A stretch of DNA of 14,922 nucleotides from an uncultured Collinsella sp. (GCA_900757615.1 CAAEON010000012.1:1-14922); one strand, 5' to 3'; counted from the first letter of the stretch, positions 7,013 through 14,617 are shown. The notes: a model not told the origin generated them from the sequence alone. A program made the numbers and translations.

Positions 7013-7867
7013 ATGGACATCAAGCGCAAAATCACCCAAGGCAAGGAGCTCACCCCCACCGAGCAGCAGCTCGGGCAGACGGTTCTTGCCATGGGCGAGG
7101 ACGTCCGCGGGCTCTCCATTAAGGAATTTGCGCGCCAGGCCAATGTCTCCGTTGCGAGCATCCACCGCTTTTGCAAAAAGCTCGGCCTCGAGGGCTTTAA
7201 AGAACTCAAGGTCGAGCTGGTACGCGCAGCCTCGCGCGCAGACTCCGCCCCCGAGGTGGATATCAACTTTCCCTTTGATGCGACCTCCAGCGCCCAGGAG
7301 ATCTCCGAGCGCATGGCGCGACTGTACGAGACCACGCTTTCCGAGACGCGCGAGATCCTCGACCCGGCACAGCTCGACTACGCCGCCAAGCTCGTCTTAC
7401 GCGCCGGCACCGTGGACATCTACACGGGCTCGCATAACCTGTATCCGGCGGGAATGTTCCGCGATCGCCTGCTTTCCGCCGGTAAGAGCTCGACGTGCTA
7501 CGACAATATCGAGGCCCAAGTGCGCACGGCGCTCGCCTCGGGCCCCGACCATGTGGCAATCGTCATCTCCTACAGCGGCCTTGCCCCCAACTTCAAGGAG
7601 ATCTTGCCGATCCTCTGCAGTCGACATGTCCCGGTCATCGTCATCGGCACGCCATACTGTGCCCGCATTCACCCCGGCTTTGCGGCATATCTCACCGTGA
7701 GCGATATCGAAAGCCTGAGCCACCGCATTACACAGTTTGCCAGTCACATCGCCGTGCAATACGTGCTCGATTCGCTCTACAGCAGCTACTTTGCCAAAGA
7801 TTACGCCCGCTGCTCCGAGTTCCTCGAGCAGTCCTTCCCCTTTACCAAGCTGCCCGGGCTCAAATAA
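7013..7867 (+). CDS. MurR/RpiR family transcriptional regulator (HTH + SIS)
   Basis: The 284-residue DNA-binding regulator senses a phosphorylated sugar. An N-terminal RpiR helix-turn-helix spans about residues 1-75 (LSIKEFARQANVSVASIHRF at 35-53), and a SIS sugar-isomerase domain spans about 120-255. ISYSG at 185-189, with S186, is in the position of the phosphosugar-binding serine loop. The length is typical. The start at 7013 has an AGGAG site. It stands alone between the terminator of the GH106-like gene and a convergent GH140-like gene. RpiR proteins commonly control nearby PTS and phosphosugar genes, so the EIIBC gene at 9558 and the GH1/EIIA pair are reasonable targets. The ligand is likely a sugar phosphate, but its identity cannot be read. 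Confidence 0.9.
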   Translation: MDIKRKITQGKELTPTEQQLGQTVLAMGEDVRGLSIKEFARQANVSVASIHRFCKKLGLEGFKELKVELVRAASRADSAPEVDINFPFDATSSAQEISERMARLYETTLSETREILDPAQLDYAAKLVLRAGTVDIYTGSHNLYPAGMFRDRLLSAGKSSTCYDNIEAQVRTALASGPDHVAIVISYSGLAPNFKEILPILCSRHVPVIVIGTPYCARIHPGFAAYLTVSDIESLSHRITQFASHIAVQYVLDSLYSSYFAKDYARCSEFLEQSFPFTKLPGLK

Positions 7868-7880
7868 AACGAGAGAGTAT

Positions 7881-7969
7881 TTTTGGGCACTTAAATGACG
7901 AGGGTGGATAATCTCCCACTTTGAGCCTGTACACAGGCAAAAAACGGGAGATTATCCACCCTCATTCTG
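7881..7969. repeat. Palindromic intergenic repeat, copy 1
   Basis: The core is a perfect 18-bp stem (7900-7917 with 7946-7963) that encloses a second hairpin, GCCTGT (7925-7930) with ACAGGC (7933-7938). A near-identical copy is at 14680-14768. It fills the gap between the convergent RpiR and GH140-like genes and could act as a bidirectional transcription stop; no separate terminator is visible there. Confidence 0.85.
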
Positions 7970-8017
7970 TAGTCGTTACTCGAGCCTTTTTGCCGCTGGT
8001 CGCGTTGGAACCGCGCG

Positions 8018-9331
8018 CTACTGAGCGGGCGAGACCACCAGGAGTACATCGTGCTCGAAGGGATGCTGGGCCACGCGCACGGCACCGTCGACGGGCACAA
8101 CCGGCAGGTTTGCCACGCGCTTGTTCTCCAGGTCAAACGCCACGGCATGCCAGGCGGCGGCACCGCCCTCGAGCTTGAGCTTCACAGACGTGGTCCTCGG
8201 CAGATAGATCACCACGCGCTCGCCCACACGCGCCACACGGATGGCCTCGCGCGCATCGTCGAGCAGCTCCTGCGCGGGCTCAACGGCTGCCGCCCCGTCC
8301 GCGCTTGTGGCGCCCAGGCCGCGCAGCACGTGCTCGATCAGACCAAAGTCCCACACGCCCGCAAACTGCAGACACTCTTGCCAGCGGAACGGCATGTCAA
8401 AGCCCTCGCCAAGAACGCTGCCACGGCTCTGAGAGGTCTGCCAGTTCCACACGCCGTGCGCACCGTAGGTAATGCCGGCACTGGCACCGGCTAGAATGCT
8501 CGACCAAACACTCGCGCGACAATCCTGCGCGGTAAAACGCCAGTACACGTTGCGGCTCGCGCCCATTTGCTCGTAGCAGGGCTCGGAATTGACCATCGGC
8601 TTTTTGGGATACTGCGCGCGAAAATCCTCGGGCAGCTTCCAAGCTTCCTCCTGACCGCTATAGTTGTGGCCGGGCTGGAACATGTAGAAGTCCAAGCGAT
8701 CGGCAAACTGCTCGGGCAGGGCGCGGTTGCCACGGTTGATATGCATGGTGTGCAAGGACTCGGGAGCCAGCTTGGTGACCTCGTCGAGTGCATCCCCGTA
8801 ATAGGCGATAGCCTCGTCGGTCTTAAAGTCGGTGTCGCCTGTCACCACGTAGACGGGGTCGAACTCGCCCAGGTTCTCGACGACGCGGGCAACGTGGGCG
8901 CGAACCTCCTCGCACGGCATGACCTCGGCACCCAGGCGCTCGGCGATCACGGAGCCCCAGGTACCGGGCACATAGTTGCACCACATGAGCACGAGCGCCG
9001 GACGAATGCCGTGCTCCACGGCTGCCTGGCACATGCGGCGGGCGCGGTCCCAGTACTCCTGGTTGGGTGCGCTCCAATCAAAGTGCACGCCGTCCTCGCT
9101 CGCGTAGGGCCAAATGCCCAGGTCGGGCAGGCAGCGGTCCCACTGCGGAAGGGTGTTGATCTGCAGTACGTTCATACCCTGCTCGGCACGGCGGGTCAGG
9201 TAGTAGTCCCAATCGTCCTCGGTGATGCTCGTAAAGGCGCTCCAGCACGTATCGGCAAACCAAAAGAATGGTTTGCCGTCGCAGAGGAACCCGTCCTCAC
9301 GGGTATTGACGGTCAGTTTTCCCAAGCTCAT
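8018..9331 (-). CDS. DUF4038 / GH140-like glycosidase
   Basis: The 437-residue protein has no signal peptide and is probably cytosolic. It has the layout of apiosidase-like DUF4038 proteins: an N-terminal DGKPFFWFADTCWSAF (18-33), a TIM barrel, and a C-terminal beta domain from about residue 345 ending VVSPAQ. Candidate catalytic residues are D166 in VTGDTDFKTD and E250 in NSEPCYE, which match in position the acid/base Asp and nucleophile Glu of characterised GH140 apiosidase. GH140 releases apiose from rhamnogalacturonan II; other DUF4038 proteins are uncharacterised, so the substrate is uncertain. The ribosome site AAAGG precedes the start at 9331. It lies downstream of the EIIBC gene on the same strand, across a 226-nt gap with a terminator-like hairpin and a possible promoter of its own. 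Confidence 0.82.
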   Translation of the reverse strand: MSLGKLTVNTREDGFLCDGKPFFWFADTCWSAFTSITEDDWDYYLTRRAEQGMNVLQINTLPQWDRCLPDLGIWPYASEDGVHFDWSAPNQEYWDRARRMCQAAVEHGIRPALVLMWCNYVPGTWGSVIAERLGAEVMPCEEVRAHVARVVENLGEFDPVYVVTGDTDFKTDEAIAYYGDALDEVTKLAPESLHTMHINRGNRALPEQFADRLDFYMFQPGHNYSGQEEAWKLPEDFRAQYPKKPMVNSEPCYEQMGASRNVYWRFTAQDCRASVWSSILAGASAGITYGAHGVWNWQTSQSRGSVLGEGFDMPFRWQECLQFAGVWDFGLIEHVLRGLGATSADGAAAVEPAQELLDDAREAIRVARVGERVVIYLPRTTSVKLKLEGGAAAWHAVAFDLENKRVANLPVVPVDGAVRVAQHPFEHDVLLVVSPAQ

Positions 9332-9389
9332 ATGGCACCTTTCTCTTGGGGAGACTTGCTAGGAGGGAGGTAAAGAAGTCGCCTGCCGC

Positions 9390-9398
9390 ATTATCACA
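9390..9398 (-). promoter_or_regulatory. Possible extended -10 promoter of the GH140-like gene
   Basis: On the minus strand TGTGATAAT combines an extended -10 TGn with GATAAT, about 59 nt before the start codon. No good -35 is seen 17 nt upstream, as is allowed for extended -10 promoters. Confidence 0.4.
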
Positions 9399-9486
9399 GT
9401 AGGGTCTGCGGCTGCAGTTGCTCAGCTCAAATTGAACGCACGCGAAGCACAGGGCCCTTATGTCTCTCCTAAAAAGTCTACAGGAA

Positions 9487-9516
9487 GGCCCCGCCGGGCT
9501 TATGCCAAGCGGGGCC
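9487..9516 (-). terminator. Terminator-like hairpin after the EIIBC gene
   Basis: An 8-bp GC stem (GGCCCCGC 9487-9494 with GCGGGGCC 9509-9516) lies 40 nt past the EIIBC stop. A run of five T follows on the minus strand only about 10 nt beyond the stem, so it is a weak or leaky intrinsic terminator. Confidence 0.55.
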
Positions 9517-9557
9517 CTGTCGTGTAGGGGGTCTTATTTAGACCAAGGCCGGGGCGA

Positions 9558-10985
9558 CTAGGCCTCCATCTCGGCGAGCTCCTCCTTGGAGAAGCCAGTG
9601 GCAAAGACGACGGCAGCTGCGATGACAAAGGAGATTGCCATACCGACGATAGCCCAGACGGTGTTCATCTGGCCACCCTGCAGGTAGTTGGTGAAGACCA
9701 GGAAGTTGGCGGCACCGCCGGCCAGGTAATAGGTGACGCCCATGAGGCCCGAGAACACAGCGCCGATGGCACCGCCGATGAACATGCCGAGCATGGTGCG
9801 GCGGAAGCGCATGAGGATACCGAAGAGCGCGGGCTCGGTGACGCCGCCGGCGATGGCGGAGATGACGTAACCCAGGGCAAGACCCTTCTCGTCGGGGTCC
9901 TTCATCTTGAGGAAGGCACCGAAGGCGCAGCCCCAGACGGCGGCCATAGCGCAGTTGGTGGAAACGAAGACGAAGGGATCGTAGCCGGCGGCGATGATCT
10001 GGACCTGAGCGAGCAGGATGACGGGCATGTGCATGCCGCAGACCACGAAGAGCTGCCAGAAGGCGCCGAGGATGGCCATGACGATCAGGATACCGATACC
10101 GCCAAGGTCAGCAAGACCAAAGAGGGCGTTGGCGATGAGGTTGCCGATCTCGTTGCCGATCGGTGCAAGGACGATGAAGGCGATGGGAATGGTGACGATC
10201 ATGGTGCAGAACGGCGTGAAGACCGTGGACAGCACGTCGGGCATGACCTTCTTAAAGAACTTCTCAACAAAATACAGGACGGGCACCGAGAGGATGATCG
10301 GCAGGACGGACTGCTGATAGTTGGCAGCGGCGATCTGGATGCCGTAGACCGAGATGATGCCACCACCCTCCTGGGTTGCGACGCTCACCACGGACGGAGC
10401 CATAAGGGCGCCACCAAGAAGCATGCCGAGAACGGGGCTGGCGCCGAGCTTCTTAGCCGCAGCATAGCCCAGGTAGATTGGGATAAACGTAAACGTTGCC
10501 TCATACAGTGTGGTGTAGAGGAACGTATAAGTCGGGTCGGTGTCCGAAATAACGCCGAGCATGGTGGGACCAAGAACCGCAGCGATGGTGCGGAACAGAC
10601 CGCCGGCCATGAGCAGCGGGATCAGCTGGGTCATGGAGCCTGACAGATAGTCAAGGATGATGTTGGGCAGGTTCTTGAGCTCGAACTTCTCCTTGGGAGC
10701 ATCGAGGTTCTCGTCAACGGCGGCACCCTGCTTGACGCCGGAGATGGCGACGAACTCAGCAAGCACCTTGGGAACGTTCTGGCCGATGATGACTTGGAGC
10801 TGGCTGCCGGCGAACTGGCAACCCAGGACACCCTTGACCTTCTTGATCTTCTCGACGTCGGCCTTGCTATTATCCTTGAGCGTCAGACGCAAGCGCGTCA
10901 TGCAGTTGGTGGCGACGGAAACATTCTCCGCACCGCCCACGAGCTCGAGGACATCGGTGGCAATCTGCTTGTTATCTACTGCCAT
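9558..10985 (-). CDS. PTS beta-glucoside-type EIIBC permease, no IIA domain
   Basis: The 475-residue inner-membrane permease imports and phosphorylates a sugar. The N-terminal EIIB domain (about 1-90) has the phosphorylated cysteine C28 in NCMTRLRL. The EIIC domain (about 105-465) has repeated hydrophobic segments, for example LIPLLMAGGLFRTIAAVLG and FVIAAAVVFATGF near the end, plus GGVTEPALFG, the family's conserved EP loop. BglF-type proteins often end in a fused IIA; here the chain stops after EIIC, so a separate IIA is needed, and 808-1344 encodes one. The start at 10985 has a GGGGAGGGG site. It is divergent from the esterase gene across a shared AT-rich control region. The sugar is probably a beta-glucoside, consistent with the GH1 phospho-glucosidase. 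Confidence 0.92.
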   Translation of the reverse strand: MAVDNKQIATDVLELVGGAENVSVATNCMTRLRLTLKDNSKADVEKIKKVKGVLGCQFAGSQLQVIIGQNVPKVLAEFVAISGVKQGAAVDENLDAPKEKFELKNLPNIILDYLSGSMTQLIPLLMAGGLFRTIAAVLGPTMLGVISDTDPTYTFLYTTLYEATFTFIPIYLGYAAAKKLGASPVLGMLLGGALMAPSVVSVATQEGGGIISVYGIQIAAANYQQSVLPIILSVPVLYFVEKFFKKVMPDVLSTVFTPFCTMIVTIPIAFIVLAPIGNEIGNLIANALFGLADLGGIGILIVMAILGAFWQLFVVCGMHMPVILLAQVQIIAAGYDPFVFVSTNCAMAAVWGCAFGAFLKMKDPDEKGLALGYVISAIAGGVTEPALFGILMRFRRTMLGMFIGGAIGAVFSGLMGVTYYLAGGAANFLVFTNYLQGGQMNTVWAIVGMAISFVIAAAVVFATGFSKEELAEMEA

Positions 10986-11047
10986 GGGACCCCTCCCCAT
11001 TTCTTCGTGTGCCTACTCGCTTGTGTAAGCACGCCTTTGGCTCGGCG

Positions 11048-11053
11048 ACTATA
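11048..11053 (-). promoter_or_regulatory. Possible -10 box of the EIIBC gene
   Basis: Read on the minus strand the sequence is TATAGT, 63 nt before the EIIBC start. The -35 region is poor, as in activator-dependent promoters. The palindrome at 11090-11106 lies about 40 nt upstream. Confidence 0.35.
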
Positions 11054-11089
11054 ACCCCTTACGGTTGCCGAACCCTTGGATACGCTGTC

Positions 11090-11131
11090 GTAAACAATTT
11101 GTTTACTGAACGTTTACGGGCTTTAGTTTAC
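11090..11131. promoter_or_regulatory. Operator cluster, EIIBC side
   Basis: GTAAACAATTTGTTTAC (11090-11106) is a perfect 8+1+8 palindrome. Two further GTTTAC boxes follow at 11112-11117 and 11126-11131. The arrangement suggests a repressor or activator site for the EIIBC promoter; the core resembles cre/LacI-type operators but lacks their central CG. Confidence 0.6.
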
Positions 11132-11324
11132 ACGGAGTGCCCGATTTGTGGCAATTTTGCCGTCTGGAGTCCGGTGAACGGTAGGAAATCGGGGGTAAGC
11201 GTATTTAGACGGTAGAAGATCGTCTATTTGACAAGATATTGATATATGGCTATTTACGTGGGCTTTTATTTTGATAAACACCTTTGTAACGAGCTAGCTC
11301 ATCAACAAAAGTCCTGCTAGTTAA
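11132..11324. other. AT-rich middle of the divergent control region
   Basis: No gene is seen. The stretch is much richer in A and T than the surrounding genes. It holds a TTGACA (11228-11233) with a weak TATTTA 17 nt on, an inverted pair TAGACG/CGTCTA (11206-11211, 11221-11226), and the 10-nt palindrome GAGCTAGCTC (11291-11300). Confidence 0.5.
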
Positions 11325-11450
11325 TAGTAAACGTCTGTTTAGTAGTTCATTGCGTGTTCAGTTTTACCGTTTACCGAGTTCATCTGCTCATTCTACAGTT
11401 CTGCATTAAACTAAACATGTTTAGTCTGTATTGCCGCCCTTGTTTAGTAC
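11325..11450. promoter_or_regulatory. Operator cluster, esterase side
   Basis: TAGTAAACGTCTGTTTAGTA (11325-11344) is a dyad with one mismatch. ACTAAACATGTTTAGT (11410-11425) is a perfect 16-nt palindrome. TGTTTAGTA occurs at 11336-11344 and again at 11441-11449. GTTTTACC and GTTTACC lie in tandem at 11361-11375. Together they point to a regulator with a TGTTTA-type half-site just upstream of the esterase start. Confidence 0.6.
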
Positions 11451-11472
11451 TTGCGGCACAAAGGAGTAGCTC

Positions 11473-12810
11473 ATGGAACTCAAATCGTGTACCTACGCAA
11501 CCGTTACCACGCTGGGCGATTTTGGCCCCTGGATCAGCAAGGTCGTACTCGACCTGCCCTGTACCGTGCGCGCCAACGACGTGAACGAGCACACGTTCAA
11601 TATCTACTGTGCCCGCCGCGAGCGCACGGGCGAGGTCCTGATGCGCAAGGAGCACGGAGCCGATCACGCGGCACCCTCCGTGGGCTACGTGCCGGTGCTC
11701 GCCACCTACCCCTGTGATGAGAACGGCCAGCGCCTGCCCAAGGGCACACACGTAGCGCTCGAGACGCCCGAGGTGCGTCTCACCAAAGAGATCGAGGGTG
11801 GCGTGCTGGGTTCGCGCTATATAGAGAACCGCTTGCGCGTGACGCAGCTTGTGGCACTCCCGGGCGAAGACGGCGATGACCCCACCGCGGGCCTCGTCTT
11901 CGACCGCAGCCGCGGCGACATCTGTCCCGCGCTCAAGGGCTGGCATAACGCCGTGCAGCAGACGCCCGTCGACGGCATCGCGCTCGAGTACGGCTATTTT
12001 GAGCCGAGCTTTGAGCCCGCTGACTCCGCGCTCTTCAACCCGTTTGCGCCTGAGGACACCCCCGCCGTCGAGAAGGCGCCGCTGGTCGTGTACCTGCACG
12101 GAGCCGGCGAGGGCAAGGGTGCCACACAGGGCGAGGGCGCGACGCGTGCCTACACCGGCAACCGCGTGACAGCGCTTTCGCAAAAACAAATCCAGCGCTA
12201 CTTTGGCGGCTTTGCCTGGGTTCTTGTGCCGCAGTCGCCCACGTTTTGGATGGACAACGGCGTCGAGCGACTCGGTCGCTCCAACCAGAGCATCTACTCC
12301 CCCGTGCTCAAGGCGCTCATCGACGAGTTTGTCACCGAGCATGCCGACCGCATCGACACCGATCGCATCGTGGTCGCCGGTCTTTCCAACGGCGGTTTTA
12401 TGACCCTGCGCCTGTGCGCCGACTACCCCGATTTCTTCGCCGCGGGCCTTCCCTGCTGCGCACCGTGGTACAACGCCACGGACGAGGACGTGGCAGCACT
12501 CGCCAAGACGCCGCTGTGGTTTACGCACTCCAAGGGCGACGAGCTCGTGTGCCCGCAGCTGACGGTGCTGCCGCTCACGGCGCGCCTGCGTGATGCCGGC
12601 GCCAACGTGCACCTCACCTACTTTAGCCATGTCGAGGACCTGACCGGCGTGTACCGCGAGGTCGACGGCTCGGCTAAGAAGACGTTCAATCACGGCGTGT
12701 GGATTCACCAGTTCAACGACCTGTGTTATCAAGACTTCGACGGGGGCAACGTACTCATCGACGGCGAGCCGGTGGGTTGCTGGGAGTGGTCGGCCAGGGT
12801 TTCGAGGTAA
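11473..12810 (+). CDS. Alpha/beta-hydrolase esterase, prolyl-oligopeptidase/CE1-like
   Basis: The 445-residue serine hydrolase has no signal peptide. Residues 1 to about 195 form a beta-rich N-terminal domain; the alpha/beta-hydrolase domain follows. Visible motifs are VVYLHGAG (205-212, oxyanion region), the nucleophile elbow AGLSNGG with S305, D356 in HSKGDELVCP, and H407 in FNHGVWIH, which completes the triad. Nothing shows peptidase specificity; the context suggests removal of acyl or feruloyl-type groups from a glycoside, but this is inference. The start at 11473 has AAGGAG six bases upstream. It is divergent from the EIIBC gene and probably co-regulated with it. A very large hairpin starts 11 nt past the stop codon. 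Confidence 0.85.
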   Translation: MELKSCTYATVTTLGDFGPWISKVVLDLPCTVRANDVNEHTFNIYCARRERTGEVLMRKEHGADHAAPSVGYVPVLATYPCDENGQRLPKGTHVALETPEVRLTKEIEGGVLGSRYIENRLRVTQLVALPGEDGDDPTAGLVFDRSRGDICPALKGWHNAVQQTPVDGIALEYGYFEPSFEPADSALFNPFAPEDTPAVEKAPLVVYLHGAGEGKGATQGEGATRAYTGNRVTALSQKQIQRYFGGFAWVLVPQSPTFWMDNGVERLGRSNQSIYSPVLKALIDEFVTEHADRIDTDRIVVAGLSNGGFMTLRLCADYPDFFAAGLPCCAPWYNATDEDVAALAKTPLWFTHSKGDELVCPQLTVLPLTARLRDAGANVHLTYFSHVEDLTGVYREVDGSAKKTFNHGVWIHQFNDLCYQDFDGGNVLIDGEPVGCWEWSARVSR

Positions 12811-12820
12811 CCGTCCCATC

Positions 12821-12945
12821 GGGTGCCCCGCCCTTTAGTTTTGTGAACGTCCTCGCGCATGGGCCCGTTCATCCTGCTCCTTCGGAGCATCGGATAAACG
12901 GGCCCGCGCTGCGGAATGTTCACAAAACTAAAGGGCGGGGCACCC
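12821..12945. repeat. 125-nt nested palindrome after the esterase gene
   Basis: The outer arms are perfect over 28 bp (12821-12848 with 12918-12945). An inner stem of 14 bp with one G-T pair (12861-12874 with 12892-12905) encloses TGCTCC/GGAGCA (12875-12880, 12884-12889). Two unpaired 12-nt stretches separate outer and inner stems. No T tract follows on either strand, so it is not an ordinary intrinsic terminator. It may be a palindromic or MITE-like element, or an RNA-stabilising structure between two plus-strand genes. The remaining 12946-13075 shows no clear promoter. Confidence 0.9.
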
Positions 12946-13075
12946 TGAGTTAACGTTGTTCGAAACGCTGGCCGGGCGCTTCTGGCGGGCCGCTGGGTCG
13001 GTGGCGATGGGGGCGTGGGTCCCGTCTTGCCTTGCGCGTAACTGGCTGAAAAAAATCTTGGTTGGAGTTGTTCCT

Positions 13076-14587
13076 ATGTCCCAGAATTTGACTCGGGTGA
13101 TTGTCACCACCGATATGGAAGTCGATGATATGAACTCTATGGTTCATTTGGCTCTGTATCTTAATTTGCTCGATGTACAGGCTGTGGTGTACACGGCTTC
13201 GCAATATCACTTTCTTGGCGATGGCGTCCACACGCTGGGCGAGGTGAATCCGCATTGGCGGACCAAAGGTGTGCGCTCCTATACCTGGGACGTCGTTCCG
13301 CACGAGCCCGACCCCGAAGCTGGCTCGCTCATGGAGTACCGCCCATTCCCCGAGGGTTGGATCGAAAGCCTGTGGAGCAACGAGTATGCCCAGGCCTGGC
13401 CGCAGCTACAGGCCAATGCCGTCGCCGCCGATGAGCCGCCGTTTCCCACGCCGGCTCAGATGATCGAGCGCACCTATATGGGCAACGCCGCCTTTGAGGG
13501 CGACGTGCGCGAGGAAACGCCCGGTTCGCGCGTCATCGCCGACGCCATCATGGATGACGACCCCCGCACGCTGTGGCTGCTCAGCTGGGGCGGCATGAAT
13601 ACTATCGTCCGCGCCCTCATGTCCATCGCCGAACAATGGCAGAACACACCCGAGTGGCCCGCCGTGCAGCAGAGGGTCCATCAGAAGGTGCGCGTGATGG
13701 GTGTTGCCGATGGCGTGGGGCAGGACAACTCATGGCTCGACCATGGGCGCGAGCTCTTTCCCGAACTCGTCTTTTGGTGTGTGCCCTATAAGTATGGCAG
13801 CTATGTCAACGCCAAAATAGCTCAGCCCGATACGCTGCCGCTGTTTAAGGCTCCTTGGCCCGAGCAGAATCTCACCCAGGGCAACGGCCCCCTCATGGCG
13901 CGCTATATGCTCTATGGTGATGGCAAGGTCTACGAAAACGAGCCCGAGCGCTTTCAGTTTGGCAAGCATGCCCGTCTGGATTGGGGCCTGGAAGGCGTGC
14001 CCGCAATGCAGTTTGAGCGCGGCGACTTTATGGCCGAAGGCGACAGCATGACCTATATCCCGCTGCTGCCGTTTGGCCTGCGCGGTATCGATGACCGCGG
14101 CTTCGATACGCTGCTCGGCCGCTTGTTTGTTGATGGACATCCCGATACGGAAGCGCCCGCCGGTTTTACCGCCATCGGCACGCCCATAGACGACAACCTC
14201 AATCCCTACCTGCGCGCCTATCAGGAAGACTTTGCCGCCCGCGCGCAATGGTGCGCCCATGATCCGGCAGCCTGCTCGCACCCGGCGCATGTTGTCGAAG
14301 CTGCGGCCGATCGCAGCGCCGTAGCCGGCGAGAGCGTCGCCCTTGCAGCGACCATCGTCGACCCCGACGACAAGGGCTTCGATGCGCATTGGGATATCGC
14401 CGTGGACCCGTCGAGCTATGCAGGTACCCAAGACCTGTCGCTGTGGCAAGAATGCACAGTGGACACCACTTTCGTCGTGCCTGCCGACGCACGACCCGGC
14501 GATCGCTTCGTGCTCACCCTCACCGTGCAGACACGCGCCGAGCGCCCCTGCAGCCGCTACGCCCAGGTCGCCATCACCGTCGCATAG
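13076..14587 (+). CDS. DUF1593 nucleoside-hydrolase-like protein
   Basis: The 503-residue protein is of the DUF1593 family. An N-terminal nucleoside-hydrolase-like fold starts at RVIVTTDMEVDD (7-18); D13, E15, D17 and D18 resemble the calcium-binding acidic cluster of nucleoside hydrolases. Further motifs are LLSWGGMNTI (168-177), ADGVGQDNSWLDHG (211-224) and EGDSMTYIPLLPFGLRG (321-337). The C-terminal beta-sandwich (about 405-503) fits the companion domain of the family. Known relatives are linked to plant polysaccharide breakdown, including a cellulose-binding protein of Saccharophagus, but the reaction is not established to my knowledge. The start at 13076 follows a GGAG site and fits the family N-terminus; an open frame runs back to 12956 without family sequence. 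No signal peptide is seen. It follows the esterase on the same strand after the large palindrome. Confidence 0.85.
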   Translation: MSQNLTRVIVTTDMEVDDMNSMVHLALYLNLLDVQAVVYTASQYHFLGDGVHTLGEVNPHWRTKGVRSYTWDVVPHEPDPEAGSLMEYRPFPEGWIESLWSNEYAQAWPQLQANAVAADEPPFPTPAQMIERTYMGNAAFEGDVREETPGSRVIADAIMDDDPRTLWLLSWGGMNTIVRALMSIAEQWQNTPEWPAVQQRVHQKVRVMGVADGVGQDNSWLDHGRELFPELVFWCVPYKYGSYVNAKIAQPDTLPLFKAPWPEQNLTQGNGPLMARYMLYGDGKVYENEPERFQFGKHARLDWGLEGVPAMQFERGDFMAEGDSMTYIPLLPFGLRGIDDRGFDTLLGRLFVDGHPDTEAPAGFTAIGTPIDDNLNPYLRAYQEDFAARAQWCAHDPAACSHPAHVVEAAADRSAVAGESVALAATIVDPDDKGFDAHWDIAVDPSSYAGTQDLSLWQECTVDTTFVVPADARPGDRFVLTLTVQTRAERPCSRYAQVAITVA

Positions 14588-14617
14588 CAACCGGCGGCGC
14601 CCGCATTCGGCAAGGAG

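Noticed and set aside
11228..11256. TTGACA with TATTTA 17 nt downstream as the esterase promoter
   Set aside because: The -35 is perfect but the -10 matches only three of six bases and lies over 200 nt from the start codon; kept only as a remark.
11380..12819. 479-codon minus-strand open frame across the esterase gene
   Set aside because: Antisense shadow; no recognisable motif, and it runs through the operator region.
12821..12945. attC-like integron site
   Set aside because: Arms are too long and perfect, the conserved attC core boxes are not seen, and there is no integrase or cassette array.
12956..13075. N-terminal extension of the DUF1593 protein from an ATG at 12956
   Set aside because: The extra 40 residues do not resemble the family or a signal peptide, and a ribosome site precedes the ATG at 13076.
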